From Flavobacteriales bacterium (GTDB lineage: Bacteria > Bacteroidota > Bacteroidia > Flavobacteriales > Weeksellaceae): a DNA stretch of 64,000 nucleotides. The DNA lies in assembly GCA_002747105.1 (NCBI GenBank), contig PDSY01000022.1:1-64000 (forward strand), given 5' to 3'. Below the pieces are notes generated by a model that made no database searches, had not been told where the DNA came from, and saw only the letters and a program-made list of their open reading frames with translations. Position numbers and translations under genes: made by a program. Of this stretch, positions 27,374-36,720 are shown piece after piece. Positions within the stretch are counted from its first letter, which is position 1. The number at the start of each line of letters is the position of its first letter.

Positions 27374-28020
27374 TCGAAAAGGGAGGTGTTTTGGGTTAGG
27401 CTTCCAATCATAAAAGATTTTGAAGCGTGCAAAGCTTTTGAATTTTCAATTTTTTCTTTCACTACGCCTTCTTTTTGGATATAGTTAGAATGCAAAAAGT
27501 AAAAATTATTTTCATCTTTAATAATGAAGCCTGTATGATAATCTAAACCGATGATGAAAATTTCTTGCTTTAAACCATTGGAAAGGTACTTTTTAAGTTG
27601 GTTAAAATCAGCAAAACGCCGAATGCTTTTCCGATTACATAATTTTTTAATCATTTTGGAAGAAGGTTCTTGTGCCAAATGAATTCGGTTTATTTTTAGT
27701 CCGAAATCACTTAAAGTATTCGTAATAAAGTATCCACAAGCGATTTTTCCCTGTTGAGGCAATCTTGTATTGCCATTAAAATCCCATTTTGTTCCTGTCC
27801 AATAATTCGGAATATCTTGATTGATAAACGAAAAAAATAGATTTCTTTTTTCAATTGCGGTTAATTTTTCCACCCCCAATTCATTTAGAAAAAGCCTATA
27901 ATCTTTAGGCTTGGGAGGTTCTTCAGAAATGCTTACTTCTGTTGGATTTACATCGTTATTCACTTTTTTACAATTAAAAGTAAATAGAAATACAAAAGCG
28001 AAAGGTAAATATTTTTTCAT
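27370..28020 (-). CDS. Lipoprotein, putative NlpC/P60-like cysteine hydrolase fold
   Basis: ACGYFITNTL and GLDYHTGFII..FLHSNY (Cys..His pattern); lipobox-like FTFNC. Confidence 0.5.
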   Translation of the reverse strand: MKKYLPFAFVFLFTFNCKKVNNDVNPTEVSISEEPPKPKDYRLFLNELGVEKLTAIEKRNLFFSFINQDIPNYWTGTKWDFNGNTRLPQQGKIACGYFITNTLSDFGLKINRIHLAQEPSSKMIKKLCNRKSIRRFADFNQLKKYLSNGLKQEIFIIGLDYHTGFIIKDENNFYFLHSNYIQKEGVVKEKIENSKALHASKSFMIGSLTQNTSLFE

Positions 28021-28082
28021 GGGTTGTCAACTGATGGCATAGTTTTCGCAAAGTACAAAATATAGATTAAAAATTAAAAGTT

Positions 28083-28847
28083 ATGAAGGGTATTTTATCA
28101 TTTTTAGGAATTGTGATGTCGGTTTTAATGTTTTCTCAAATACCAAAAGGGAAAACAAAATCAGAGCGAAAATTGAAAAATACTTTAAATTCAAAAGCTT
28201 TGAAATCACAGAAGAAAAACCTTGTTTATTCCTACGGGGAAAAGCGTGTTGCTAAGAGAATGAATAATACAGGGAGAAGGTTTGGTCGCTCTTCGGAGGT
28301 GTTTATAGAAATTTTAAATTCTGATTACTACACCGTAGAATTGAATGATGAAATCATCAGTAGTCCTTATGGGAAATTTAGGTTTTTCGAAGTGCCTTCT
28401 GGGTATCAGACTTTATCGATTTATAATGATGGCTATTTGATTTACCGAACTTATGTAGAGGTGGAGCGTAATGCAAGAACAGTTTTAGAATTTATAGAGG
28501 GAGAGGGTTTGTTCTTGGTAGGTATATTGGGGATTAATGGCGTAGGTGGAACAATGCCCAACATAATGAGTCCAGTTGAGTTTACTCAGTTTAAACAAAT
28601 GCTTAAAAACAGTGCCTCTTTTGATGAGGATAGAATACAAATGATAAAAGGACAGTTGTCCGCAGGTAGGGTATTTAATGTATATCAAATAAGGCAAATG
28701 GTGTCGATGTTTTCTTTTGATAACAATAGACTTAAAATTTTAATAGAAATATTGCCCAATTGTATAGACCCACAAAATTATTATTTATTAGAAAATGAAT
28801 TATCTTTTATGAGTAATAAAAGAAAGTTTAGAAAGATAATTGAATAA
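28083..28847 (+). CDS. Secreted DUF4476-like protein
   Basis: Signal peptide; MSPVEFTQFKQMLKNSASFDEDRIQMIKGQLSAGRVFNVYQIRQMVSMFSFDNNRLKIL. Confidence 0.75.
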   Translation: MKGILSFLGIVMSVLMFSQIPKGKTKSERKLKNTLNSKALKSQKKNLVYSYGEKRVAKRMNNTGRRFGRSSEVFIEILNSDYYTVELNDEIISSPYGKFRFFEVPSGYQTLSIYNDGYLIYRTYVEVERNARTVLEFIEGEGLFLVGILGINGVGGTMPNIMSPVEFTQFKQMLKNSASFDEDRIQMIKGQLSAGRVFNVYQIRQMVSMFSFDNNRLKILIEILPNCIDPQNYYLLENELSFMSNKRKFRKIIE

Positions 28848-28852
28848 AATTA

Positions 28853-28886
28853 AAATCCGTTTGATGAGCATTTTCAAACGGATTTT
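28853..28886 (+). terminator. Rho-independent terminator
   Basis: AAATCCGTTTGA-loop-TTCAAACGGATTTTTTA. Confidence 0.75.
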
Positions 28887-28961
28887 TTAGGTTTAAATTT
28901 CATTTATATTATCTAAGAATAGATGTTTCCGTGTGTTAAAATGGTTTTTAAATCAATGTTT

Positions 28962-29150
28962 TAACGCAAAGTTGGCTTTCATCCAGCGATAGCGAAACGC
29001 TAAGTGGAGATGCGGTTGTTGAAAAATTATAAGGTGTTATTTTTTTAATTTTTCAACAAAAAAGCACGAAACGGAAGCGTGAGCGGTGCGGAGCAATCGC
29101 CTTATGAAAGCCTTGAATTTTTGGTTCTTTTGCTTCAAGGCAAAATGAAC
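28962..29150 (+). repeat. Structured intergenic repeat, copy B
   Basis: Same element as 22111-22300; arms 28974-28982/29104-29112, 28986-28990/29096-29100, 28997-29001/29076-29080, 29016-29028/29047-29059. Confidence 0.85.
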
Positions 29151-29217
29151 AATAAATAATAATTAGAACATAAAAGTTTTTAATTAAACTTGTAAAAATA
29201 TTTATCTGCAAATTGTA

Positions 29218-30249
29218 TTAAACCGACTTTAAAATCGCCTGATTAATATCATTAATCAATTTTGGACCTTCATAGATGAAGCCCGTATAAATTTGCACTA
29301 AATCTGCCCCTGCGTTGATTTTTTCCATTGCATCTTCTGCTGAATGAATACCTCCAACACCAATGATAGGGAATGCTTTATTCGATTTCTCAGCAAGGTA
29401 CTGAATGATTTTGGTGCTTTTGTCTTTTATCGGCTGACCGCTTAGTCCACCATTGCCAATTTCATTCAGTCTTTCGGTAGAAGTTTTTAAACCTGTTCTA
29501 TCCACCGAAGTATTAGCCGCAATAACGCCATCTATTTTTGTTTCGGCTACTAAATCAATGATTTCATCTAATTGAATTTCGTTCAAGTCAGGAGCTATTT
29601 TTAATAAAATAGGTTTAGGTTGGTTTTCTTTTTGATTGATTTTTTGAACTGCTGTAATCAGTTCTTTAAGATAATCGGCATCCTCTAATTTGGCGTGACT
29701 ACCTACATTGGGGCAACTTACATTGAGTACGAAATAATCCACATACGGGTGTAATCCTTGAAAGCAAGTCAGGTAATCTTCAGTATAGTTTTCGGGTGCA
29801 GTAGCTGTGTTTTTACCGATGTTGCCTCCGATAATGATTTTCTTTTTATTTTTTTTCAGTTGTTGAATAGCTGACGCTAAACCTTCGTTATTAAATCCCA
29901 TTCGGTTGATAACCGCCTTGTCTTCAGGTAATCTAAAAAGTCTTTTTTTAGGATTTCCAGCCTGTGCCTTTGGGGTAACCGTTCCTATTTCTACAAAGCC
30001 AAATCCCAAATCTGCCAATTCATTATAAAGCACTGCATTTTTGTCGAATCCCGCCGCTAAACCAACTGGGTTGTCGAATTTTAATCCAAACAATTCTCGT
30101 TCTAGTTTTTTATTTTTGATAGGCTTCGGGGCAACTAATCGCATTAAAAAAGGAATTTTGTTGAAGAATTTCAATGCCGAAAAGGTAAAGTGATGTACTT
30201 TTTCTGGATCAAATTGAAACAGCATAGGACGAATAATAGACTTGTACAT
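29218..30249 (-). CDS. pyrD: Quinone-dependent dihydroorotate dehydrogenase
   Basis: [51 protein letters not shown]; start MYKSIIRP. Confidence 0.96.
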   Translation of the reverse strand: MYKSIIRPMLFQFDPEKVHHFTFSALKFFNKIPFLMRLVAPKPIKNKKLERELFGLKFDNPVGLAAGFDKNAVLYNELADLGFGFVEIGTVTPKAQAGNPKKRLFRLPEDKAVINRMGFNNEGLASAIQQLKKNKKKIIIGGNIGKNTATAPENYTEDYLTCFQGLHPYVDYFVLNVSCPNVGSHAKLEDADYLKELITAVQKINQKENQPKPILLKIAPDLNEIQLDEIIDLVAETKIDGVIAANTSVDRTGLKTSTERLNEIGNGGLSGQPIKDKSTKIIQYLAEKSNKAFPIIGVGGIHSAEDAMEKINAGADLVQIYTGFIYEGPKLINDINQAILKSV

Positions 30250-30347
30250 AGATTGTTTTTTTTGTTGGCACAAATTTAGTGATTTTTTTGGTATCAATCT
30301 ACCGATGGATTAATGTATATTAAGTCGATAAATCATCATTTATTAGA

Positions 30348-30376
30348 TTGCATTATTCAAATATTTTATACCTTTG
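30348..30376 (+). promoter_or_regulatory. Promoter of OmpA-family gene
   Basis: TTG-N18-TACCTTTG, 22 nt before ATG. Confidence 0.55.
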
Positions 30377-30398
30377 TACTATCTAAAAATTTATCAAA

Positions 30399-32216
30399 AT
30401 GAAAAAGAATATTATTGCACTTTTTGCATTGGCAAGTGCGTCTGTTTTTGGGCAGTCATACACAGGCTATTTAACGGATAATTATAGTGGAGTACATACT
30501 GTTATTAACAATCCTGCGAATATTGTGGATTCTCATTTTCGTACGGATATTAATTTGATAGGTGCTTCTGTTGGTTTTGGAAATGATTATTTTGGGGCAG
30601 ATAAACTTTTGAGCGAATTAATATCAAACCCTGATGGTATACAAAGTTTTTTGAAACAAAATACCGAAAGATATCCTTCGACTCGTAATAATGCTGTTAT
30701 GAATATGGATATTTTGGGTCCTTCGTTTATGTTTAACCTTAATAAGAAAAATGCTCTTGCTCTTTCTTCAAGATTAAGAGGAGTGGTAAATGCTAATAAT
30801 ATTAATGGAAGACTTTATGAAATTTATTCCGGCTTTGATAAAAGTAAAAATGCAACACTTGGCATTAAAGATATGAATGTTAATCAACATTTTTGGGGAG
30901 AGCTAGGATTGAGTTATGCTACAGTTTTAATGGATAATAATGAACATTTTTTAAAAGGAGGTGTAACGGTGAAGTATTTACAAGGTATCGCTTATAGTAA
31001 GGCGAATGCGGATGCTTCTTTTCAATATGACGCGAACGGAACCCCTAATAATGATAACGATAATACCCTTGATATTGATGGCACTGTAAATTATGGATAT
31101 ACTTCTAACATAAATGATATTAGAGAGAATTTTAGCGTTGGGAAGTTATTAGAATCGATGAATGCGGGAAGTGGTTTTGGTGGAGATATTGGTCTGACTT
31201 ACGAGTGGAGGCCTGATTATACTGAAACGGATAGAAATAAATACAAATTGAAATTCGGATTATCTGTTACCGATATTGGTAAAATTAATTATAAAGATGC
31301 TACACAGGATACCTACACTGGTCAAACTACCATTGCTAATCAAGCTTTTCAAGATGAAAAATTAGAAGACCTTTTAAATGGTCTTGATAAAACATCTAAG
31401 AAATCTTTGGAGGCAAAATTACCAACAGCATTACACCTGAATGCAGATTGGAATATCAACCAGAAGTTTTACCTGAACTTTAATGCCAATATGGATATTG
31501 CAGGGGATAAAATAAATGCCAATAATATCGAAAATTCTTATATATTAACGCCTCGTTTTGAATCAAAATTATTCAGTGCTTATATCCCAATGGGCTTATA
31601 TGAATACAGTGGTTTTCAGGCAGGTTTTGGATTAAGGGCAGGTCCTTTGTATGTGGGTTCTGGTTCTGTGATTACTAATTTAATAGGAGAAACCAAAGGT
31701 GCAGACTTTTATTTTGGACTGAAAATTCCGCTTTATAAAAAAGTAAAAGGTAAAAAAGACACCGATAGAGATGGGATTGTAGATGCTATGGATGCTTGTC
31801 CAGAAGTACCAGGAGTAGTAGAAAATAATGGTTGCCCAGAAGAGGAAGTTGTTTCCGTTGTTCAGGTTGAAGAAGAAATAGGGATGCACACGAAATCTAT
31901 TTATTTCAACTATGCTAAGTCCACCTTTAAAGAGGGCGTTACACAAAAGTTAGATGCAATTGTAGCCGTGATGAATGAGTATCCAGAAAACCAATTTTCT
32001 ATTGAAGGGCATACTGATAATAAGGGTACTCCAAATTCAAATCAAATCCTTTCCGAAAAAAGAGCCAAAGCAGTGATGAATTATCTTATTAAAAAGGGAA
32101 TAAGTGCTTCTCGTTTGTCCGCTCGTGGATTTGGACAAACCAAGCCTATTGATACAAATGATACCAAAGCAGGTAGAGCTAATAATCGCCGTGTGGAGAT
32201 TAAAGTGAAAAAATAA
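30399..32216 (+). CDS. OmpA-family outer membrane protein (DUF5723-like barrel, TSP3 linker, OmpA C-domain)
   Basis: DTDRDGIVDAMDACPEVPG linker; SIEGHTDNKGTPNSNQILSEKRAKAVMNYLIKKGI. Confidence 0.92.
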   Translation: MKKNIIALFALASASVFGQSYTGYLTDNYSGVHTVINNPANIVDSHFRTDINLIGASVGFGNDYFGADKLLSELISNPDGIQSFLKQNTERYPSTRNNAVMNMDILGPSFMFNLNKKNALALSSRLRGVVNANNINGRLYEIYSGFDKSKNATLGIKDMNVNQHFWGELGLSYATVLMDNNEHFLKGGVTVKYLQGIAYSKANADASFQYDANGTPNNDNDNTLDIDGTVNYGYTSNINDIRENFSVGKLLESMNAGSGFGGDIGLTYEWRPDYTETDRNKYKLKFGLSVTDIGKINYKDATQDTYTGQTTIANQAFQDEKLEDLLNGLDKTSKKSLEAKLPTALHLNADWNINQKFYLNFNANMDIAGDKINANNIENSYILTPRFESKLFSAYIPMGLYEYSGFQAGFGLRAGPLYVGSGSVITNLIGETKGADFYFGLKIPLYKKVKGKKDTDRDGIVDAMDACPEVPGVVENNGCPEEEVVSVVQVEEEIGMHTKSIYFNYAKSTFKEGVTQKLDAIVAVMNEYPENQFSIEGHTDNKGTPNSNQILSEKRAKAVMNYLIKKGISASRLSARGFGQTKPIDTNDTKAGRANNRRVEIKVKK

Positions 32217-32239
32217 TTTCGCTTACTTTTAGATTATTG

Positions 32240-32271
32240 GAAGCCTTTAACCCTATAAAGTTAAGGGCTTC
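32240..32271 (+). terminator. Rho-independent terminator after ompA-like gene
   Basis: GAAGCCTTTAAC...GTTAAGGGCTTCTTTTT. Confidence 0.7.
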
Positions 32272-32376
32272 TTTTTATCGAATTTTTCCAATTTTCACTT
32301 GCTATGTTCTAAAAAATGACTAATTTCGTGCTATGTTTTTGTGTGAATGCAAAAATAATTTTTAATTTAAAATAAA

Positions 32377-34125
32377 ATGGGCAATAATAGAATAAATCTG
32401 TTTTCCTTTTATACCAGTTTTGTAGCCCTCGGAATAATGATTTTCGAGGCAGGGTTTTATAAGGAATTATTGTATAAAACCAATGTCATTTACTTTTATG
32501 ATTTTAGTCTGGTGCTCACTTTTATCAATATGATTTCTTTTTATCTTAAAAATAAATTTAAGAAAATAAGATGGTTGGATGTGGTGCTCACTTTGTTGAT
32601 TGTCGCTTATTATTCTGCGAGGGTAGAGTACAGTTTTTATGAAACCAGATATTTTCAGTTTTTTAATAAACGGATTTTATATTTATTAATCATATTATCT
32701 TTTCTAAGGGATTTTTCCAGTTTAAAAATTAATTTTAAACGAACTTTTATCAATCCAGCTCAATTGTTTATTTTGAGTTTTATATTGATTATTTTATTGG
32801 GTGCAGGATTTTTATTAATGCCTAATGCAACGGTTTATGGGATAGAGCCTTTGGATGCTTTGTTTACTTCTACAAGTGCCGTTTGTGTTACAGGCTTAGC
32901 AGTGCTGAATACAGCCAGTGATTTCACTCTTTTTGGAAAAATTATTATCCTTAGTTTAATTCAGATTGGGGGATTAGGAATAATGACTTTTGCGAGTTAT
33001 TTCTCTTACTTTTTCCGTGGTGGAGCATCTTATGAAAATCAGTTAACACTCAGTGAAATGACGAGCTCTGATAAATTGGGAGATGTTTTCAATACCTTGA
33101 AACGAATTATCATTATTACCATTTCGGTGGAAGTTTTGGGAGCGATTTTAATTTTTTTCACTTTAGATTTAGAATTATTGGGAGACTCGGTAAATCAAGG
33201 GGTTTTCTTTTCTGTTTTCCATTCTATTTCTTCATTTTGTAATGCAGGGTTTTCCACTTTGGGAGGAAGTTTGGCAGAGTCAGGCTACGAATACAATTAT
33301 CTATTGCATTTCATAGTGGCGGTTTTATTTATTTTTGGAGGAATGGGTTTTCCGATTGTGTACAATGTGTATCGATATGTAAGACACCTCATTCAAAATG
33401 TATTATTAGGACGGTTTATCACCCAAGAAAAAAAGTATTGTTATGACCCTTGGGTTTTAAATTTGAATAGTAGAATTTTATTGATTACCACTTTTTCTTT
33501 ATTGATTGTAGGAACGCTTTTGGTCTATATCTTTGAGGTAGATGGTGTTTTAAAAGAACATTCGTTGGTAGGTTCTTGGGTAGAAGCCTTTTTCATTTCT
33601 GCAACAAATAGAACGGCAGGGTTTAATACCGTAAGTATGACTGCATTGTCTGCTCCTACATTGATGATTTCCCTTTTATTAATGTGGGTAGGAGCATCAC
33701 CAGCCTCAACAGGAGGTGGTATCAAAACGAGTACTTTTGCCATTGCTACGATGAATATTTTAAGTTTGGTAAGAGGAAAACAACGAACTGAGGTTTTTAG
33801 TAGAGAAATTGGAGAATCATCTATCAGAAGGTCGTTTGCCATTATTGCATTATCTTTAATCGTAATAGGCTTAGCGGTTTTTGTGTTGGTAATTATCGAA
33901 AAGGATAAAGATTTAATGAGTTTAGCATTTGAGGCTTTTTCTGCTTATTCTACGGTAGGATTGAGCTTGGATGTAACGCCTAATTTATCTTATGGAGGTA
34001 AAATAGTGATTATTTTAGTCATGTTTATTGGTAGAGTGAGTATGTTCTCTTTACTGATAGCCATTGTGAAAAGAGAGAAATATTTTAATTATCGTTATCC
34101 AAAAGAAGAGATTTTGATAAATTAA
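32377..34125 (+). CDS. TrkH/KtrB-family potassium transporter
   Basis: TSTSAVCVTGLAVLNT, SSFCNAGFSTLGG, SATNRTAGFNT, SAYSTVGLSLD selectivity filter repeats. Confidence 0.95.
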   Translation: MGNNRINLFSFYTSFVALGIMIFEAGFYKELLYKTNVIYFYDFSLVLTFINMISFYLKNKFKKIRWLDVVLTLLIVAYYSARVEYSFYETRYFQFFNKRILYLLIILSFLRDFSSLKINFKRTFINPAQLFILSFILIILLGAGFLLMPNATVYGIEPLDALFTSTSAVCVTGLAVLNTASDFTLFGKIIILSLIQIGGLGIMTFASYFSYFFRGGASYENQLTLSEMTSSDKLGDVFNTLKRIIIITISVEVLGAILIFFTLDLELLGDSVNQGVFFSVFHSISSFCNAGFSTLGGSLAESGYEYNYLLHFIVAVLFIFGGMGFPIVYNVYRYVRHLIQNVLLGRFITQEKKYCYDPWVLNLNSRILLITTFSLLIVGTLLVYIFEVDGVLKEHSLVGSWVEAFFISATNRTAGFNTVSMTALSAPTLMISLLLMWVGASPASTGGGIKTSTFAIATMNILSLVRGKQRTEVFSREIGESSIRRSFAIIALSLIVIGLAVFVLVIIEKDKDLMSLAFEAFSAYSTVGLSLDVTPNLSYGGKIVIILVMFIGRVSMFSLLIAIVKREKYFNYRYPKEEILIN

Positions 34126-34217
34126 TCAGTTATCTAGTGGTTTAGTAGTCTAGTGGTCAGTGTTTAGCAACTAGATTACTGGTGTACTAGCTTACTGAAA
34201 AACTTAAAATAAAAAAA

Positions 34218-34904
34218 ATGAAATATATAGTAGTAGGTTTAGGGAATTTCGGTCTTTCGTTGGCGGAAAAACTAACCAAATTAGGAAACGAGGTCATCGG
34301 AATAGATAGTTCGATGAGTAAAGTGGAATCGGTAAAAGAGAAGATTTCTCATGCCATTTGTATGGATGCTACCGATGAATATACGATGGGCGGATTGCCT
34401 TTCAAAGATACCGATGTGGTTATTATTGCCATTGGTGAAAATAAGGGAGCCAATATTATGGCGACCGCAATGGTGAAAAAATTACACCCCAAAAAAATCA
34501 TCAGTAGGGCGATTGACCCGCTTCACGAAACTATTCTTCAGGCGATGGATATACGAACTATTGTTCACCCAGAGGAGGAAACCGCAGAAAAATGGGCGAA
34601 AAAACTTTCTTTAAAAGGAATGGTAGATTCTTTTGCATTGAGTGGTAAAGACAGTATTGTGGAAATTGCTTTGCCTGAAAGGTATATTGGGAAAACGATT
34701 GAAGAAGTTGGTTTCAGAAGTCGTTATAATCTAGCATTTTTGACCATTATTAAAAAGGTGGCAGAGAAAACTTTATTTGGTAAAGCAAAGAGAGTGAATG
34801 AAGTGCAAGGTGTTCTGAATTATGACGCTGTCTTAGAGTCTGGAGATATTTTGGTGCTTTATGGAAAAAATGAAGATATTAATCAGTTTATAAAGGAGAG
34901 TTAA
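34218..34904 (+). CDS. TrkA/KtrA-family RCK potassium uptake regulator
   Basis: YIVVGLGNFGLSLAEKL Rossmann; RCK_C domain. Confidence 0.95.
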   Translation: MKYIVVGLGNFGLSLAEKLTKLGNEVIGIDSSMSKVESVKEKISHAICMDATDEYTMGGLPFKDTDVVIIAIGENKGANIMATAMVKKLHPKKIISRAIDPLHETILQAMDIRTIVHPEEETAEKWAKKLSLKGMVDSFALSGKDSIVEIALPERYIGKTIEEVGFRSRYNLAFLTIIKKVAEKTLFGKAKRVNEVQGVLNYDAVLESGDILVLYGKNEDINQFIKES

Positions 34905-35035
34905 TTTTATTAATGTATAATGATGAGATGTACAATGATGGTTGATGAGATGTATAATGATAAATATGGTCAGTGAATCAATAATCAATAATCAACAATC
35001 AATAAATCAATAAGTCAACAAATCAAAAAAGAAAA

Positions 35036-36577
35036 ATGGCAAAACAAGAAGATGTATTTAAAAAAGTAGTTTCCCACGCAAAGGAGTATGGGTTTATTTT
35101 TCCGTCAAGTGAAATTTACGACGGGCTTTCAGCAGTGTATGATTATGGACAAAATGGAGTGGAACTTAAAAATAACATCAAAACTTATTGGTGGAAAGCC
35201 ATGACGCAACTCAACGAAAATATCGTGGGAATAGATTCTGCCATTTTAATGCACCCAACCACTTGGAAAGCCTCTGGACATGTAGATGCATTTAGCGACC
35301 CATTAATTGATAATAAAGATTCTAAAAAGAGATTTAGAGCCGATGTTTTAGTGGAAGATTATTGTGCTAAATTAGAAACCAAAGCCGAAAAAGAAATCAA
35401 AAAGGCTCAAAAAAGATTTGGGGAAGACTTTGATAAAGCTCAGTTTGAAGCAACGAACCCAAGAGTTTTAAAATATAGAGAACAACAAAAAACAATTCTT
35501 TCAAGATTAGCCCAATCATTAGACAACGAAGATTTAGCTGATGTAAAAGCTTTGATAGAAGAGTTAGGAATTGCAGATCCAGATACAGGTTCTAAAAATT
35601 GGACAGATGTAAGGCAATTTAATTTGATGTTTGGGACTAAATTAGGAGCGTCGGCAGAGTCTGCAACAGATTTATATTTAAGACCAGAAACAGCACAAGG
35701 TATTTTTGTGAATTTCCTCAATGTTCAAAAAACATCAAGGCATAAATTACCTTTCGGAATTGCTCAGATAGGAAAAGCATTCAGAAATGAGATTGTGGCA
35801 AGGCAGTTTATTTTCAGAATGAGAGAGTTTGAGCAAATGGAAATGCAATTTTTTGTACCACCAGGGACAGAATTGGAATTTTATAAAGAGTGGAAAGAAA
35901 AACGCTTGAATTGGCATTTAGCATTGGGCTTAGGAGAAGATAATTATAAATTCCACGACCACGAAAAATTAGCTCACTACGCCAATGCAGCCGCAGATAT
36001 TGAGTTTAAATTTCCATTTGGTTTTAAGGAATTAGAAGGTATTCATTCGAGAACAGATTTTGATTTGTCGGCTCACGAAGAACATTCAGGAAGAAAATTG
36101 CAGTACTTTGACCCAGAGCGAAAAGAGAGTTATGTGCCGTATGTAGTCGAAACTTCTATTGGTTTAGATAGAATGTTTTTGGCGTTGTTATCTCATTGTT
36201 TAAAAGAGGAGAAGTTGGAAGACGGTTCAGAGCGAACGGTTTTATCTTTACCGCCAGCCTTAGCACCTGTGAAAGCTGCGATTTTACCATTGATGAAAAA
36301 AGATGGTTTGGGCGAATATGCAGAGAAGATTTTCAATGATTTGAAATATGATTTCAATTTAATTTATGAGGAAAAAGACAGTATCGGAAAACGCTACCGA
36401 AGAAATGATGCTTTAGGAACGCCTTATTGTATTACGATAGATCATGATTCTCTCAAAGATAATACGGTAACTTTACGAGACAGAGATACGATGAAGCAAG
36501 AGCGAGTTCCTGTATCCGAATTACGAAGAATCATCGATGAAAAAACAAGTTTTAGAAATTTATTGTCGAAAATATAG
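35036..36577 (+). CDS. glyS: Glycyl-tRNA synthetase (single-chain type)
   Basis: FIFPSSEIYDGLSAVYDYG, LRPETAQGIFVNF, class II motifs. Confidence 0.97.
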   Translation: MAKQEDVFKKVVSHAKEYGFIFPSSEIYDGLSAVYDYGQNGVELKNNIKTYWWKAMTQLNENIVGIDSAILMHPTTWKASGHVDAFSDPLIDNKDSKKRFRADVLVEDYCAKLETKAEKEIKKAQKRFGEDFDKAQFEATNPRVLKYREQQKTILSRLAQSLDNEDLADVKALIEELGIADPDTGSKNWTDVRQFNLMFGTKLGASAESATDLYLRPETAQGIFVNFLNVQKTSRHKLPFGIAQIGKAFRNEIVARQFIFRMREFEQMEMQFFVPPGTELEFYKEWKEKRLNWHLALGLGEDNYKFHDHEKLAHYANAAADIEFKFPFGFKELEGIHSRTDFDLSAHEEHSGRKLQYFDPERKESYVPYVVETSIGLDRMFLALLSHCLKEEKLEDGSERTVLSLPPALAPVKAAILPLMKKDGLGEYAEKIFNDLKYDFNLIYEEKDSIGKRYRRNDALGTPYCITIDHDSLKDNTVTLRDRDTMKQERVPVSELRRIIDEKTSFRNLLSKI

Positions 36578-36594
36578 AATGATTTTATAAAATG

Positions 36595-36620
36595 AAACCT
36601 CTCAATTTTTGGGAGGTTTT
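36595..36620 (+). terminator. Terminator after glyS
   Basis: AAACCTC-loop-GAGGTTTTTTAT. Confidence 0.6.
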
Positions 36621-36679
36621 TTATTTTGATAGGGTGTAAATTCGTTCAATAATAAAGCTTTCAATTATTTAAAATTCAC

Positions 36680-36687
36680 TATTTTTG
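36680..36687 (+). promoter_or_regulatory. -7 element of purB promoter
   Basis: TATTTTTG; lies at the upstream ORF start, so translation begins at 36721. Confidence 0.45.
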
Positions 36688-36720
36688 TGAAATATTATTT
36701 TAAACTCAAAAAAACAAGTA

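Noticed and set aside
31680-31946. Minus ORF antisense to the OmpA linker
   Set aside because: Shadow ORF
34922-35030. Possible CRISPR array
   Set aside because: Repeats are short, degenerate and without unique spacers of constant size; no cas genes
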